From NCBI GenBank assembly GCA_020628145.1, contig JAHDFN010000002.1:1-61635 (forward strand): a stretch of 61,635 nucleotides of DNA. The letters are read 5' to 3'. Below are positions 28,838 through 37,966 of this stretch, one piece after another. This DNA comes from Saprospiraceae bacterium. Lineage in GTDB: Bacteria; Bacteroidota; Bacteroidia; Chitinophagales; Saprospiraceae. Below the pieces are notes generated by a model. That model saw nothing but the letters and a program-made list of their open reading frames with translations, was not told where the DNA came from and made no database searches. Positions within the stretch are counted from its first letter, which is position 1. The number at the start of each line of letters is the position of its first letter. Position numbers and translations under genes: made by a program.

Positions 28838-30046
28838 GGTGTTTTCAATATAATGTATCCGGGGTTTTTCCCGACTACAATGCCCCGACCACATGGAAAT
28901 GGTGTTGGCTCCGGTATCAGCAATGAGGATATAATCTCCTTCATTTATTTCGGGTAATCGGATTTCCTTTTGGAGATAATCCCCTGAAAAACACAAAGGC
29001 CCTCCGATGTCATATTTTTTTTCTTTTCCGGATTTCAAATTGCCTTTCGAATCCAATACCGCTAGTTCATGATACGGCGGATGGGAACTATACACTTCAC
29101 GAAGGAAAAGATCCGCACCTACATGTATCAAAGCGGTATTTATTTCATGATGTTCCAACACATATTCCACACGACTCAATACAAATGCATTATGTGCATG
29201 GACAAATCTACCATATTCGGTAATGATAGTATAATTATCAAAAATTCCCGGACATCTTTTTTTGAGGGCATCGGTCATTTGTTCCAAGCCCTGTTGTTCT
29301 CCTTGTTGCATGAGTGCAGGAAAACCACCTCCTATGTCTATGAATGAAATCCTATTCGGATGCCTTTCATTTATATCTTCTGCCAAATCGAAAACCCTTC
29401 CTATGGCTTCGACATGACTTTCGGGTACTCCTATTTCGGAACCGGCATGAACATGCAGGCCATTGATATTATTATTGATTCCAATTTGCCGAATAATTTC
29501 CTTTTTCAAGGATATGGGAATTCCGAATTTCGAACGAGCATCCGTTACATTGAAAATTCCCGGAGCATGTGTATCTATCAAGGGATTGATTCGAATACCG
29601 ATATTCAAGTTTTCCGTATCGGATAATCTTTCCAATTCGGAAATACAATTTACATTCAGGTACATTCCGGAGAAAAGCGAATCGCATTTTTTGATTTCCT
29701 CCCTTGTTTTGACCGGAGAATCGAAAATTATTTTTTCATTGGGGCAACCGGCTTTTGCAGCTAACTGTACTTCCTCGAATGATGCCGCTTCCAAGCCGAA
29801 ACCTTTGCCGACAATACATTCCAAAACACCCGGCAAATTATTTGTTTTTATTGCAGGGGCATGGATTATATTTTCCGAATCGAATGTACCTTTTAAATGT
29901 TCCAAACGATTTTCCAATAATTCTAAGGAATAAAAATAAATCGATTTTTCTTTTTGTAAATCAGGATTTTCATTGAATGCGTTTTTCACACATCCGCTTA
30001 AATCCTGCAAGGAAAACCTATATAATGAAACGGCTTGCTTTTTCAT
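28835..30046 (-). CDS. PLP-dependent group IV (fold type III) decarboxylase/racemase-like enzyme
   Basis: This is a 403-residue protein resembling diaminopimelate/ornithine decarboxylases. A TIM barrel carries the PLP lysine in APAIKTNN (Lys67), FGLEAASFEEVQLA, LHVHAGSEIG, and the glycine-rich IDIGGGFP loop for the phosphate. The C-terminal barrel has GGPLCFSGD (Cys352) and a DTGANTISMWSG segment. The usual KAN after the lysine is KTN, so it is a divergent branch. It overlaps the next PLP gene by 29 bases, and the pair sits between two enzymes of UDP-HexNAcA synthesis. It may make an amine or amino-acid substituent for the polymer; this is inference. Confidence 0.8.
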   Translation of the reverse strand: MKKQAVSLYRFSLQDLSGCVKNAFNENPDLQKEKSIYFYSLELLENRLEHLKGTFDSENIIHAPAIKTNNLPGVLECIVGKGFGLEAASFEEVQLAAKAGCPNEKIIFDSPVKTREEIKKCDSLFSGMYLNVNCISELERLSDTENLNIGIRINPLIDTHAPGIFNVTDARSKFGIPISLKKEIIRQIGINNNINGLHVHAGSEIGVPESHVEAIGRVFDLAEDINERHPNRISFIDIGGGFPALMQQGEQQGLEQMTDALKKRCPGIFDNYTIITEYGRFVHAHNAFVLSRVEYVLEHHEINTALIHVGADLFLREVYSSHPPYHELAVLDSKGNLKSGKEKKYDIGGPLCFSGDYLQKEIRLPEINEGDYILIADTGANTISMWSGHCSREKPRIHYIENT

Positions 30047-31421
30047 CCAAAATCCGCATGAATTCCCTATCGTTTTCGAAACGGGTAGCGGGGTCGATTT
30101 TCAAAAGATTATAAATATTATTAGCCCCTAGTGCGACCCTGACAAATGCACCACAACTGTATTTTACGGGTTGCCCGAAAAATACTTTATTGAATTTTCC
30201 TATTTCATAACTTCCTTTGACCATGACCTTGTAGAATTCTTTTAGGTCATCATAACTCAGATAAGTTCCGAATCTGGATTTTACCCTAAAAGAAATAATG
30301 CTTTGGTTTGTTTTTTCCTGATGAGGCATTAATTCAAAAACTTCGCTTTTATCAATACAATTCCGAATAACGGTATTCCATTCCGAAATAATCCTCAAAG
30401 AATCTTCTCTGGGGATTTCATTGAACCGTTCCATTTCATTCAGTGCGATTTCCCAACGGAGTGCCAAACCCCTATTTATTTTTTGCGGGAAGTTATTTCT
30501 TACATTGGAAAATTCTTCAGAAAAATCATAATAGGAAAAAATCTTATCGAAACCTTCAGTAAGGTTGGAGTCCAAAGAGGTATTATTTAATTTTTCGGTT
30601 AATTTCCTAGGCACTAACATCACACCACAGAAGGGAGGAGCCATATAAAATTTGGAACCGGTTATCATTACCATACATCCCATTCCGAGTAAGTGGTTGA
30701 CCAGTCTTTTCGAATTTCTGAATTGACATAAATCAACGACCCACATGACTTCCTGATCCAGTTTCGGAATCATGGAAATGTCGTCTTCGATTCCCGATTT
30801 ACTTCCAATAACCAAAGCTCCGATTTTGGATTGAGTCGGGCCTTGTAAAAGAACCTTACTGATTTCTTCACTATGTCGGACAATCCTGCCTTCGTCATTC
30901 CTTGCTCTGAATCTAGCGAGATTCACATCGTATCTCACATTGACTTCCTCACCTTTTTCTACTTCATTTCCGAACTGATTCCTACCTGCGTAATATTTCC
31001 CCAAGTAGGCCATCTGACTCCCCGAGCCTAATTCTTCCGGACAGGTAAGTATCAATAATATATCTTTTTCAGGATGAAGGATTTTTGAAAATAAAATCGG
31101 CAAGTATGCCAAATCACTTCCCGAAGGGGCAAAGATCAAACCGAATTCATCCTTACCCTCATAATTCAATAATTCCTTGATCCTACGGATTTGCTCGTTC
31201 CGGGTTTCGATGACATTTTGAGACGTTTCGAATTTTCCGGTTTCATCCAAAACCGAAACGGTCTGATGATTCAAGGTGGAACAGGTACAAGACCCCCTGT
31301 TCAATAATCCATCAAATTCCAAAGGATTGATGTGGTATTTATTTTTGCCGTCGGCCAATAAATCCAATCGTTCATCTCCTCCCTGAAAAATCACATCCGA
31401 TATATCCTTGAGAATTTCCAA
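30018..31421 (-). CDS. Fold type I PLP enzyme, aminotransferase class V-like, function unknown
   Basis: This 467-residue protein has an IFAPSGSD segment (97-103) placed like the PLP-phosphate loop, a VVDLCQF strand (Asp230, Gln233), and TGSKFYMAPPFCGVM with Lys257, the likely Schiff-base lysine, in the order found in class V aminotransferases and cysteine desulfurases. I do not recognise a characterised family. The start is TTG 13 bases downstream of the TviB-like gene; no in-frame ATG is near. It is translationally overlapped with the decarboxylase-like gene, so the two probably act in sequence on one amino-acid-type substrate. Confidence 0.7.
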   Translation of the reverse strand: MEILKDISDVIFQGGDERLDLLADGKNKYHINPLEFDGLLNRGSCTCSTLNHQTVSVLDETGKFETSQNVIETRNEQIRRIKELLNYEGKDEFGLIFAPSGSDLAYLPILFSKILHPEKDILLILTCPEELGSGSQMAYLGKYYAGRNQFGNEVEKGEEVNVRYDVNLARFRARNDEGRIVRHSEEISKVLLQGPTQSKIGALVIGSKSGIEDDISMIPKLDQEVMWVVDLCQFRNSKRLVNHLLGMGCMVMITGSKFYMAPPFCGVMLVPRKLTEKLNNTSLDSNLTEGFDKIFSYYDFSEEFSNVRNNFPQKINRGLALRWEIALNEMERFNEIPREDSLRIISEWNTVIRNCIDKSEVFELMPHQEKTNQSIISFRVKSRFGTYLSYDDLKEFYKVMVKGSYEIGKFNKVFFGQPVKYSCGAFVRVALGANNIYNLLKIDPATRFENDREFMRILDEKASRFII

Positions 31422-31433
31422 TGGTTGTTTTTT

Positions 31434-32732
31434 TTACAATTTCCAATATTCAAAATCCTTTTTCTCCATTTTACCGTTTCCATAAATCCCTTTCAGGTCG
31501 ATAAGGATTCCGTTGTTTACCATGATGGAAGAAAAATATTCTTTTCCGTACACCTGATATTCTGTGTGGCTAACTGCTACGATTACCGCATCATAATTAG
31601 AAGAAATATTTTCCGTCAAATCAATTTTGTATTCATGAGCCACTTCTCTAGGAGATGCATGGGGATCTACGACATCCACAGTTACCGAATAATCCATTAA
31701 CTCCTTTATTAAGGTAGCTACTTTGGAATTCCGGATATCGGATACATTTTCCTTAAAGGTTATGCCCTTTACCAGTACTTTGCATTCGCTAGGGTTTTTT
31801 CCTCTTTGGATGAGCATCTGCACTAATTTCTTAACGATAAATGCCGGCATATAATCGTTGATTCTTCTTCCGGCCGCAATTACCTGAGGATCGTATCCCA
31901 ATTGTTTGGATTTGTGCATCAGATAATAAGGATCTACTCCTATACAATGCCCACCCACCAAGCCAGGAAAGAATTTCAGGAAATTCCACTTGGTACCCGC
32001 TGCCTTGAGGACTTCTTGTGTATCGATGTCCATCTTATCGAAAATAATGGCCAATTCATTCATTAGGGAAATATTCAAATCCCTTTGGGTGTTTTCGATC
32101 ACCTTTGCCGCTTCGGCTACCTTTACCGACGAAGCACGATGTGTTCCTGCGGTAATAATATGTGAATAAACCCTATCGATTTCCTCTGCGGATTCTTCAT
32201 CCCCTCCGGAAACGATTTTGAGGATGGTCGTAAGTGTCCGTTCCTTATCTCCCGGATTGATCCGTTCGGGCGAATAGCCGAATTTATAATCTTTGTTTCT
32301 TTCCAGGCCGGACATTTCCTCGATAATCGGAAGACAATCTTCTTCTGTACACCCCGGATAGACCGTCGATTCGAAAACGACATAATCCCCTTTTTTGATA
32401 ACCTTTCCTACGCTTTCGGAAGCCTTTAATAAAGGAGTTAGATCCGGAACCTTATGTTCATTGATATCCGTAGGAACGGCAACAACAAAAAAATTGGCTT
32501 TTGCCATATCTTCCACTTTCGTTGTAAATTCGATGTCCGTCCCGTGAAAGGCGGAACCATCCAGTTCCTTGGAAGGGTCCATTCCGTTTTTCATCATTCC
32601 GACCCTTTCTTCATTGATGTCAAAGCCGATAACTTTAAAATGACGAGCAAACTCCAAGGCGATAGGCAGACCTACATATCCTAGTCCGATTACAGCAATA
32701 GCACTTTCCTTATTTAATAGTTTTTGGTACAT
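31434..32732 (-). CDS. UDP-N-acetylhexosamine 6-dehydrogenase, TviB/WbpO-like
   Basis: This is a 432-residue nucleotide-sugar dehydrogenase that oxidises C6 of UDP-GlcNAc or UDP-GalNAc to the uronic acid. The NAD motif is AVIGLGYVGLPIA (13-25), the STVYPG loop is at 122-127, and the catalytic Cys263 lies in GLVGGHCIGVDPYYL. The C-terminal KGITFKENVSDIRNSKV segment closes the UDP site. GGHCIGVDPYYL fits the TviB/WbpO/WecC group rather than Ugd, whose site here is GGSCFPKD. It is paired with the epimerase at 27811. Confidence 0.92.
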   Translation of the reverse strand: MYQKLLNKESAIAVIGLGYVGLPIALEFARHFKVIGFDINEERVGMMKNGMDPSKELDGSAFHGTDIEFTTKVEDMAKANFFVVAVPTDINEHKVPDLTPLLKASESVGKVIKKGDYVVFESTVYPGCTEEDCLPIIEEMSGLERNKDYKFGYSPERINPGDKERTLTTILKIVSGGDEESAEEIDRVYSHIITAGTHRASSVKVAEAAKVIENTQRDLNISLMNELAIIFDKMDIDTQEVLKAAGTKWNFLKFFPGLVGGHCIGVDPYYLMHKSKQLGYDPQVIAAGRRINDYMPAFIVKKLVQMLIQRGKNPSECKVLVKGITFKENVSDIRNSKVATLIKELMDYSVTVDVVDPHASPREVAHEYKIDLTENISSNYDAVIVAVSHTEYQVYGKEYFSSIMVNNGILIDLKGIYGNGKMEKKDFEYWKL

Positions 32733-32753
32733 TGTTTCCGTATTATTCCCAAT

Positions 32754-34424
32754 TTAAAAATTCCAATTCAGGCTCATATTGACCATCGTCTGCTGCCCTC
32801 TCATGAATTGTGGTGTGTATGAATTGGTATTGTCTGTTATTTTCGATCTGACCACACTTGCCCTAACAAGGATGTCGTGGAATATTTCATAATTCGCCGT
32901 CAAGCCGAATTCGGTATGTTTGTATTCTACTGATTCCATAAAGGGTACTCCCGAAATACCTGCAAAACCCGGCAGGAATCCATAATGCTCCGCATCAGGA
33001 CCTTTCCTGATGGTTACATAATGTATTCTACATTTCAATTTTCGGATGGGTTTAAAACTCAATTCAAAATATAGTTCATCTGCATTATCCCGTAAATAAT
33101 TTCCTAGATTATAGCTATTGTTTTCGAATGTTGTTGCATCCAGACCATGTCTATAGGTGTAAGGGTTCGAACGAGTATATTCGATAACGGCACCTATGTT
33201 TGTTTTTGCTACGTTGTGTAAAGCTGCTCCTAGTTTAAACCCAAGTTCATTCCTTTGTTTCTCTTCATCGAAAACGACAGAAAATTTCAGTTCATCAATA
33301 AACAAGGAGCCATATAAATGTGTGTAGGGAATATTCCTAGAACTGACATCCATGAATAATTGTCCATTCTGTCCTGCCCTATTCGATTGGCTACTCTGTG
33401 AATGATCTACAGAACGGTAGAAAAAGAACGGAATGAGGTATGCCGGGTTGAAATTGGAGTCGGAATAAATGGTAGAATTTCCGAGAGAAATATGTAGATT
33501 TTTAATCGGTTTAATAGTAAACATATTAGCAGCCATTGCCTTTCTGACAAAGATATCACGAGGTTCTCCATTAGATGCTATATATGTTCTTGTACTATCA
33601 ATCACATCTGAATTGAGCCAACCATGGATATAATTGAATTCCAGCCATTTTACGGGTTCAACCCTGAGTTTAATCTGGGGGATTGCCGGGAAATTACCTG
33701 AAAAGATACTTGGACTCCTGTAGGTATTGCCCCAACGGAATTGATCCTGAATCAGACCGATTGCCCCCCAATCCCAAGAATAGGTAATACCTCCCCTTAC
33801 TTCACTGAAATCCGTCAAGTCCTTATCCCTGTTGGGTCTGTTGACTCCGACAGGAATCATATTGAAATATTGTGGGTCAATCAAGACTTCGTTTTCGGCC
33901 ACATCCCGAAAATTGAAATATGCAGCAAAACCTTTTCCTAGGTAGGCATTCACTTCCCCTCCATAATAGCGGCGGTAATTCCCTTCATTGACGATGAAAT
34001 CTACACCTAATACGGGATTAACGGAAGCTTGGAATTTGTCCGAGCTATAAAAAATGGCATCCAATCTTTTTATTTCATTTCGATGGAACCAAGTTTTCTT
34101 GGAAAAGAATTTTACGGAGTCATACATTACATTCAATTCTTCCCTTCGGAGTTCTTTATTATAATCCTTTAGGAAGAAATCCAATTCTCCGTTCTGTCTT
34201 TTATTTAGACTTTCCCTTTTCTCGTCCAACTCGGCCAATTTATCGGCAATGGTTTTCCTAGAATATGGTTTGATAGCAGAATTGATTTCTATCAGTTTCT
34301 GTGCAGCTACCTCATCCAGAAATTCATAGATCGTAAATTTCGAATGATGTTGATATATTTCTTGGGCATCTGTTTGGGTTGCCAAGACGAGTAAAAGGAT
34401 AAAAAGTGTTAGTGTTTGTTTCAT
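32754..34424 (-). CDS. Wzi-like capsule assembly outer-membrane barrel
   Basis: I place the start at the ATG at 34424. A TTG at 34451 is in frame, but the signal peptide (MKQTLTLFILLLVLATQTDAQ) begins at the ATG. The mature protein has a helical, charged region of about 100 residues and then a barrel with strands such as GGITYSWDWGAIGLIQDQFRWGNTY and LYGSLFIDEL, as in Wzi-family proteins that anchor capsule on the outer membrane. The gene ends assembly block 1, just after the initiating phosphoglycosyltransferase. It is similar in layout to, but clearly distinct from, the RemB-like barrel at 5190-6812. Confidence 0.82.
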   Translation of the reverse strand: MKQTLTLFILLLVLATQTDAQEIYQHHSKFTIYEFLDEVAAQKLIEINSAIKPYSRKTIADKLAELDEKRESLNKRQNGELDFFLKDYNKELRREELNVMYDSVKFFSKKTWFHRNEIKRLDAIFYSSDKFQASVNPVLGVDFIVNEGNYRRYYGGEVNAYLGKGFAAYFNFRDVAENEVLIDPQYFNMIPVGVNRPNRDKDLTDFSEVRGGITYSWDWGAIGLIQDQFRWGNTYRSPSIFSGNFPAIPQIKLRVEPVKWLEFNYIHGWLNSDVIDSTRTYIASNGEPRDIFVRKAMAANMFTIKPIKNLHISLGNSTIYSDSNFNPAYLIPFFFYRSVDHSQSSQSNRAGQNGQLFMDVSSRNIPYTHLYGSLFIDELKFSVVFDEEKQRNELGFKLGAALHNVAKTNIGAVIEYTRSNPYTYRHGLDATTFENNSYNLGNYLRDNADELYFELSFKPIRKLKCRIHYVTIRKGPDAEHYGFLPGFAGISGVPFMESVEYKHTEFGLTANYEIFHDILVRASVVRSKITDNTNSYTPQFMRGQQTMVNMSLNWNF

Positions 34425-34447
34425 TCTACGGATGGATAAATGATAAA

Positions 34448-35800
34448 TCAAAAAGCGTTTTCTTGAGTTTTTTTACCGAAGACTGTAAGGTATACGATTC
34501 TCAGGTCGAAAAAGAACGACCAGTTCCTCAAATACCAAACATCGTGTTTGGTACGCCCTTCTTTTGCTTCCTTTGTTTCTGTCGGCCCACGATAACCATT
34601 GACTTGTGCCCAACCTGTAATACCCGGTTTAGTATAATGTCTTAAAATATAACTTTCGATTTCATGCCCTAATTCCTTGTCTAGACGAACCGGATGGGGA
34701 CGTGGTCCGACCACACTCATATCTCCTTTGAAAACATTGAAGAACTGTGGCATTTCATCTAGGTTCGTCCGTCTCATAAATGCTCCGATTTTGGTAATCC
34801 GGACATCATCCTTGGTAGCCTGTTTAGTGTCTGCTTCATCATTGATTACCATTGACCTGAACTTATGGCAGATGAAGTGTTGATTTCTATAACCGACCCT
34901 TTCCTGATTGAAAAGTACAGGACCCGGTGATTGTTTTTTTATAAGGAATGAAAGCAATGGATACAACCAAGAAAGGAGGAATACGATAACCAAAGAGGAA
35001 AAGACAATATCGAATGTCCTTTTCAGGAAACGGTTTCTCAAACGGGCGATATCTTCATCCTTAACAGAAATGATGGGATAGCCATTATGCACTTCCATTT
35101 TCACTCCTCGTGAAATCAGATCCACTTCCAATGGAATAATCTTGAAATCCATAAAATTCAGAAGGGCATAATTCATGAGTTTCCTTACTTCAGTTCCTTT
35201 CATTTCATTGGAAGCATAGAGGATCATCCTCACATCGTTATTTTGAATATAATCATAAATCCCCTCAATGGTTCCGATTTTTTTATATGGTTGCGGAATA
35301 TCCTTACCAAAAGATCCTAAATATTTTACTTTTCCCAAATGTGCATTACTGATCGTCCCTTCTACTTTTTTCAATACGTCACAATAACCGATGACGATAT
35401 AATTCAACATTTCCACACGTCCTATATTCGGGATGTATCTTTTCAATAGAAAACGGCCTAACGGCAATAGCATGGCCAAGGTAATATAAAACACTACAAA
35501 GAATTCCCATCCGAATTCAAAAAGGGAAACATAAATAATCGCCAATCCAATAAAATGAAGCACGTAGTTATTGAATACACTTTCCATTTCAACTTTGAAG
35601 GTCGTGTATTCGAATCTGCCATATAGTTTATTGGCTAAGGCCAATGTGGAGAACCATAATAGGTTGATGATTATACCAAGATAGAAATGTTCCTTTTGTG
35701 CGGTCAGATCACCTGACACCAAAAAGAATGTTACAGAATAAGATAGGTTTATCCCTATCAAATCAATAAGCATCCTTATTAATTTCTTAGAGTGGAGCAT
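34448..35800 (-). CDS. Polyprenyl glycosylphosphotransferase (WcaJ/WbaP-like), chain initiation
   Basis: This 450-residue membrane enzyme starts each repeat unit by moving a sugar-1-phosphate to undecaprenyl phosphate. Four N-terminal helices (about residues 10-115) and a CoA-binding-like middle precede the catalytic domain: KRTFDIVFSSLVIVFLLSWLYPLL reentrant helix, SPGPVLFNQERVGYRNQHFICHKFRSM, LDEMPQFFNVFKGDMSVVGPRPHP and YTKPGITGWAQVNGYRG. It is the only initiating transferase seen in the window, although two Wzx and two Wzy genes are present. It starts 4 bases after the WcaI-like gene. Confidence 0.95.
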   Translation of the reverse strand: MLHSKKLIRMLIDLIGINLSYSVTFFLVSGDLTAQKEHFYLGIIINLLWFSTLALANKLYGRFEYTTFKVEMESVFNNYVLHFIGLAIIYVSLFEFGWEFFVVFYITLAMLLPLGRFLLKRYIPNIGRVEMLNYIVIGYCDVLKKVEGTISNAHLGKVKYLGSFGKDIPQPYKKIGTIEGIYDYIQNNDVRMILYASNEMKGTEVRKLMNYALLNFMDFKIIPLEVDLISRGVKMEVHNGYPIISVKDEDIARLRNRFLKRTFDIVFSSLVIVFLLSWLYPLLSFLIKKQSPGPVLFNQERVGYRNQHFICHKFRSMVINDEADTKQATKDDVRITKIGAFMRRTNLDEMPQFFNVFKGDMSVVGPRPHPVRLDKELGHEIESYILRHYTKPGITGWAQVNGYRGPTETKEAKEGRTKHDVWYLRNWSFFFDLRIVYLTVFGKKTQENAF

Positions 35801-35803
35801 AGT

Positions 35804-37066
35804 TTAGCTGGTCCGATCAGATTTAATTAATGATGCCATACTCTTTTCAAAATTGGAAAGAATATTATCCTTATCCAAATTTTCCTTTGAATAATTCCTT
35901 GCGTTGCTTTTGATGTTTTCCATATCTCCCGATATCGCTTTCAGGATTGCATCTTTCAAGGCTCGGGTGTTTTCTGGTTCGATTACGACTCCCATTTTAT
36001 TTCCATTGACGACCTCTTCCAAGGAGGAATCGGGATTAGCGGTAACAATAGGACAACCGCCCGATGCCAGAATACTGGTCAGTTTGGAAGGCAGCACCAA
36101 GTCGGATGCATCTTTTTTCTGCAAGACCAAATGTACATCACCTGTTGCCAAAAGTGCCGATAATTTCTCATAGGGTTGTAAAGGATGGAAATGAACGTTT
36201 TCCAATTTTTTTTCTTCCCTTGCCATTTTCACCAAGTCGGCTTTTCCGGTTCCGTTTCCAACTATCAAAAATTGGATTTCATTGTTTCCCTGCAATTCTT
36301 CGGCTACTTCAACCAGATGTTCCAAGCCTTGTTTCTGTCCTAGGTTTCCGGAATACAGCACGATTTTCTGTCTGTTGGAAAATCCGAATTCCTTTTTCAA
36401 GGATTCCTCTTTGGACATCGGGTAAATAACATTGGCATCCACCCAATTCGGAAACATCATCATTCTTTTATTAGGAATTCCTTTGCTTACGATTTTATTC
36501 CACATGCCTTCGCTGATAGTCGAAACCTTTGTGGAGTTTTTCATGATGAATTTTTCTATTCCGAATAATAAATTGAGTAATCCGTCATTTTTTATCATGT
36601 TCAGATCCTTGGCAATATCTATCTGCAAATCCTGCACATGATATACCATTGGCACACGGAATATTTTGGAATACAACACACTTAAAATTCCGGAAGGAAA
36701 TGGTGGACAAACCGTAATAATTATATCCGGCCTTGAAAAGATTTTAGGTAACCAATAAATCAACGAGGCCAAAACGAATAATCCTTCGTGAATTATCTTT
36801 TTTAATGCCGATGCATTTTTAGGAACATACAAAGGGCATCTCCTTACTTTCACACCGTTCAGTTTTTCTGTAAAGAACCATCCTTTTTTCTTGTATTCGG
36901 AGTCCACTTCCCAATCCGGATAAAAAGGTTTTCCGGTGATGACTTCCACATTATGTCCTCTGGCAGCTAACCACTCCGACATCTCTCCGGAATATTTTGG
37001 AATACCAATCATATCCGGATGATAATGTATGCCGTAAACCAAGATTTTCATTTTCTTTCCTGCCAT
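35804..37066 (-). CDS. Glycosyltransferase family 4, WcaI-like
   Basis: This is a 420-residue GT-B protein with the WcaI (colanic acid) opening ILVYGIHYHPDMIGIPKYSGEMSEWL, the VYHVQDLQIDIAKDL segment, and a donor domain from VLYSGNLGQKQGLEHLVEVAEEL to LVLPSKLTSILASGGCPIV. WcaI is a proposed fucosyltransferase. As the window encodes GDP-fucose synthesis, a fucose donor is possible here, but is not shown. The start may be ATG 37066 or the internal ATG at 37051. It is packed against the initiating transferase gene. Confidence 0.88.
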   Translation of the reverse strand: MAGKKMKILVYGIHYHPDMIGIPKYSGEMSEWLAARGHNVEVITGKPFYPDWEVDSEYKKKGWFFTEKLNGVKVRRCPLYVPKNASALKKIIHEGLFVLASLIYWLPKIFSRPDIIITVCPPFPSGILSVLYSKIFRVPMVYHVQDLQIDIAKDLNMIKNDGLLNLLFGIEKFIMKNSTKVSTISEGMWNKIVSKGIPNKRMMMFPNWVDANVIYPMSKEESLKKEFGFSNRQKIVLYSGNLGQKQGLEHLVEVAEELQGNNEIQFLIVGNGTGKADLVKMAREEKKLENVHFHPLQPYEKLSALLATGDVHLVLQKKDASDLVLPSKLTSILASGGCPIVTANPDSSLEEVVNGNKMGVVIEPENTRALKDAILKAISGDMENIKSNARNYSKENLDKDNILSNFEKSMASLIKSDRTS

Positions 37067-37074
37067 TTCCTGCT

Positions 37075-37956
37075 CTAAGGTAGAATGATTTTCTCCTCTA
37101 ATAATTTATCAGACAAAGCCTTCGCTCCGTCCATATTCGTATGCAATCTATCTGCAAAATGATTTGGGTCCGTCAGGCAGAGAGAACAATCATATACTTT
37201 AAGTCCCGTCTGTTTTTCCATTTCGGCCAAGGTATTTTCCAATCCCTGCATTTTGGCTCTATAAGACGGCAGATAAGGTGCCAGGAATAATTGCACCCTT
37301 ATATTTTTCTGTTCCGCCTTTTTAATAAATGCCTTAAGTTCGTCCATTAAATCCTTATCCAATTCCACATTGAAAGGCTCCATTTCTTCGGTCTGTTTTT
37401 TCAGGCCGTCGGAAATTTTAGCCTTCATGATCCAAGCATCGTCTTTTTTATTGAGATAAAATAAATTCCTTAATAATAATCCGGAATTATATTTCAACAA
37501 GGAAAACACTTGGCTCGAATAATAAAGCTTGGGTGATTGTTCTTTCAATAATTTCGAAATCCTATCCGAGTAATCCGAATAGATAATATATTGATCCGTA
37601 TTATTCGTCCGATCTTTTTTATAGAATAAATTGGTTACCTCTATGACTACGTTTTCCGGTTGGTTTTTTTCGATATAATCTTCAAGGAAAATCATCATGA
37701 GTTGTGCGGGGAGTCCGTTATTGGACATATTTTTTACGGCGATATTATGTTCATCTTTAAAATGAGGTGTAAAAAAAGTATGCACCCCCCTTGAATTTCC
37801 GATTACCATATTTTCATGTGGCAATTGTTTATTATACAATTCCACATACCTGAATTTACTCTTGGATAATAATCCTTTGATGGCCCATGCTCCCAAACGA
37901 TCACCGATAAAAAGAACGGCCAAAAATACCAATATGCCTATTATCGCTTTTTTCAT
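37075..37956 (-). CDS. AlgJ/DltD-like SGNH protein, MBOAT partner
   Basis: This is a 293-residue protein with one N-terminal membrane anchor (IIGILVFLAVLFIGDRLGAWAI) and an exported domain. A GNSRGVHTF segment resembles block I of SGNH acyl-ester enzymes, and a late DPNHFADRLHTNMDGAKAL resembles the D-x-x-H catalytic block. It follows the MBOAT gene by 10 bases; in alginate and teichoic acid systems an MBOAT protein passes acyl groups to such an extracytoplasmic partner. It probably acylates the polymer in the periplasm. No close family was recognised, so the function is inferred from layout. Confidence 0.7.
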   Translation of the reverse strand: MKKAIIGILVFLAVLFIGDRLGAWAIKGLLSKSKFRYVELYNKQLPHENMVIGNSRGVHTFFTPHFKDEHNIAVKNMSNNGLPAQLMMIFLEDYIEKNQPENVVIEVTNLFYKKDRTNNTDQYIIYSDYSDRISKLLKEQSPKLYYSSQVFSLLKYNSGLLLRNLFYLNKKDDAWIMKAKISDGLKKQTEEMEPFNVELDKDLMDELKAFIKKAEQKNIRVQLFLAPYLPSYRAKMQGLENTLAEMEKQTGLKVYDCSLCLTDPNHFADRLHTNMDGAKALSDKLLEEKIILP

Positions 37957-37966
37957 TTTATCAACC

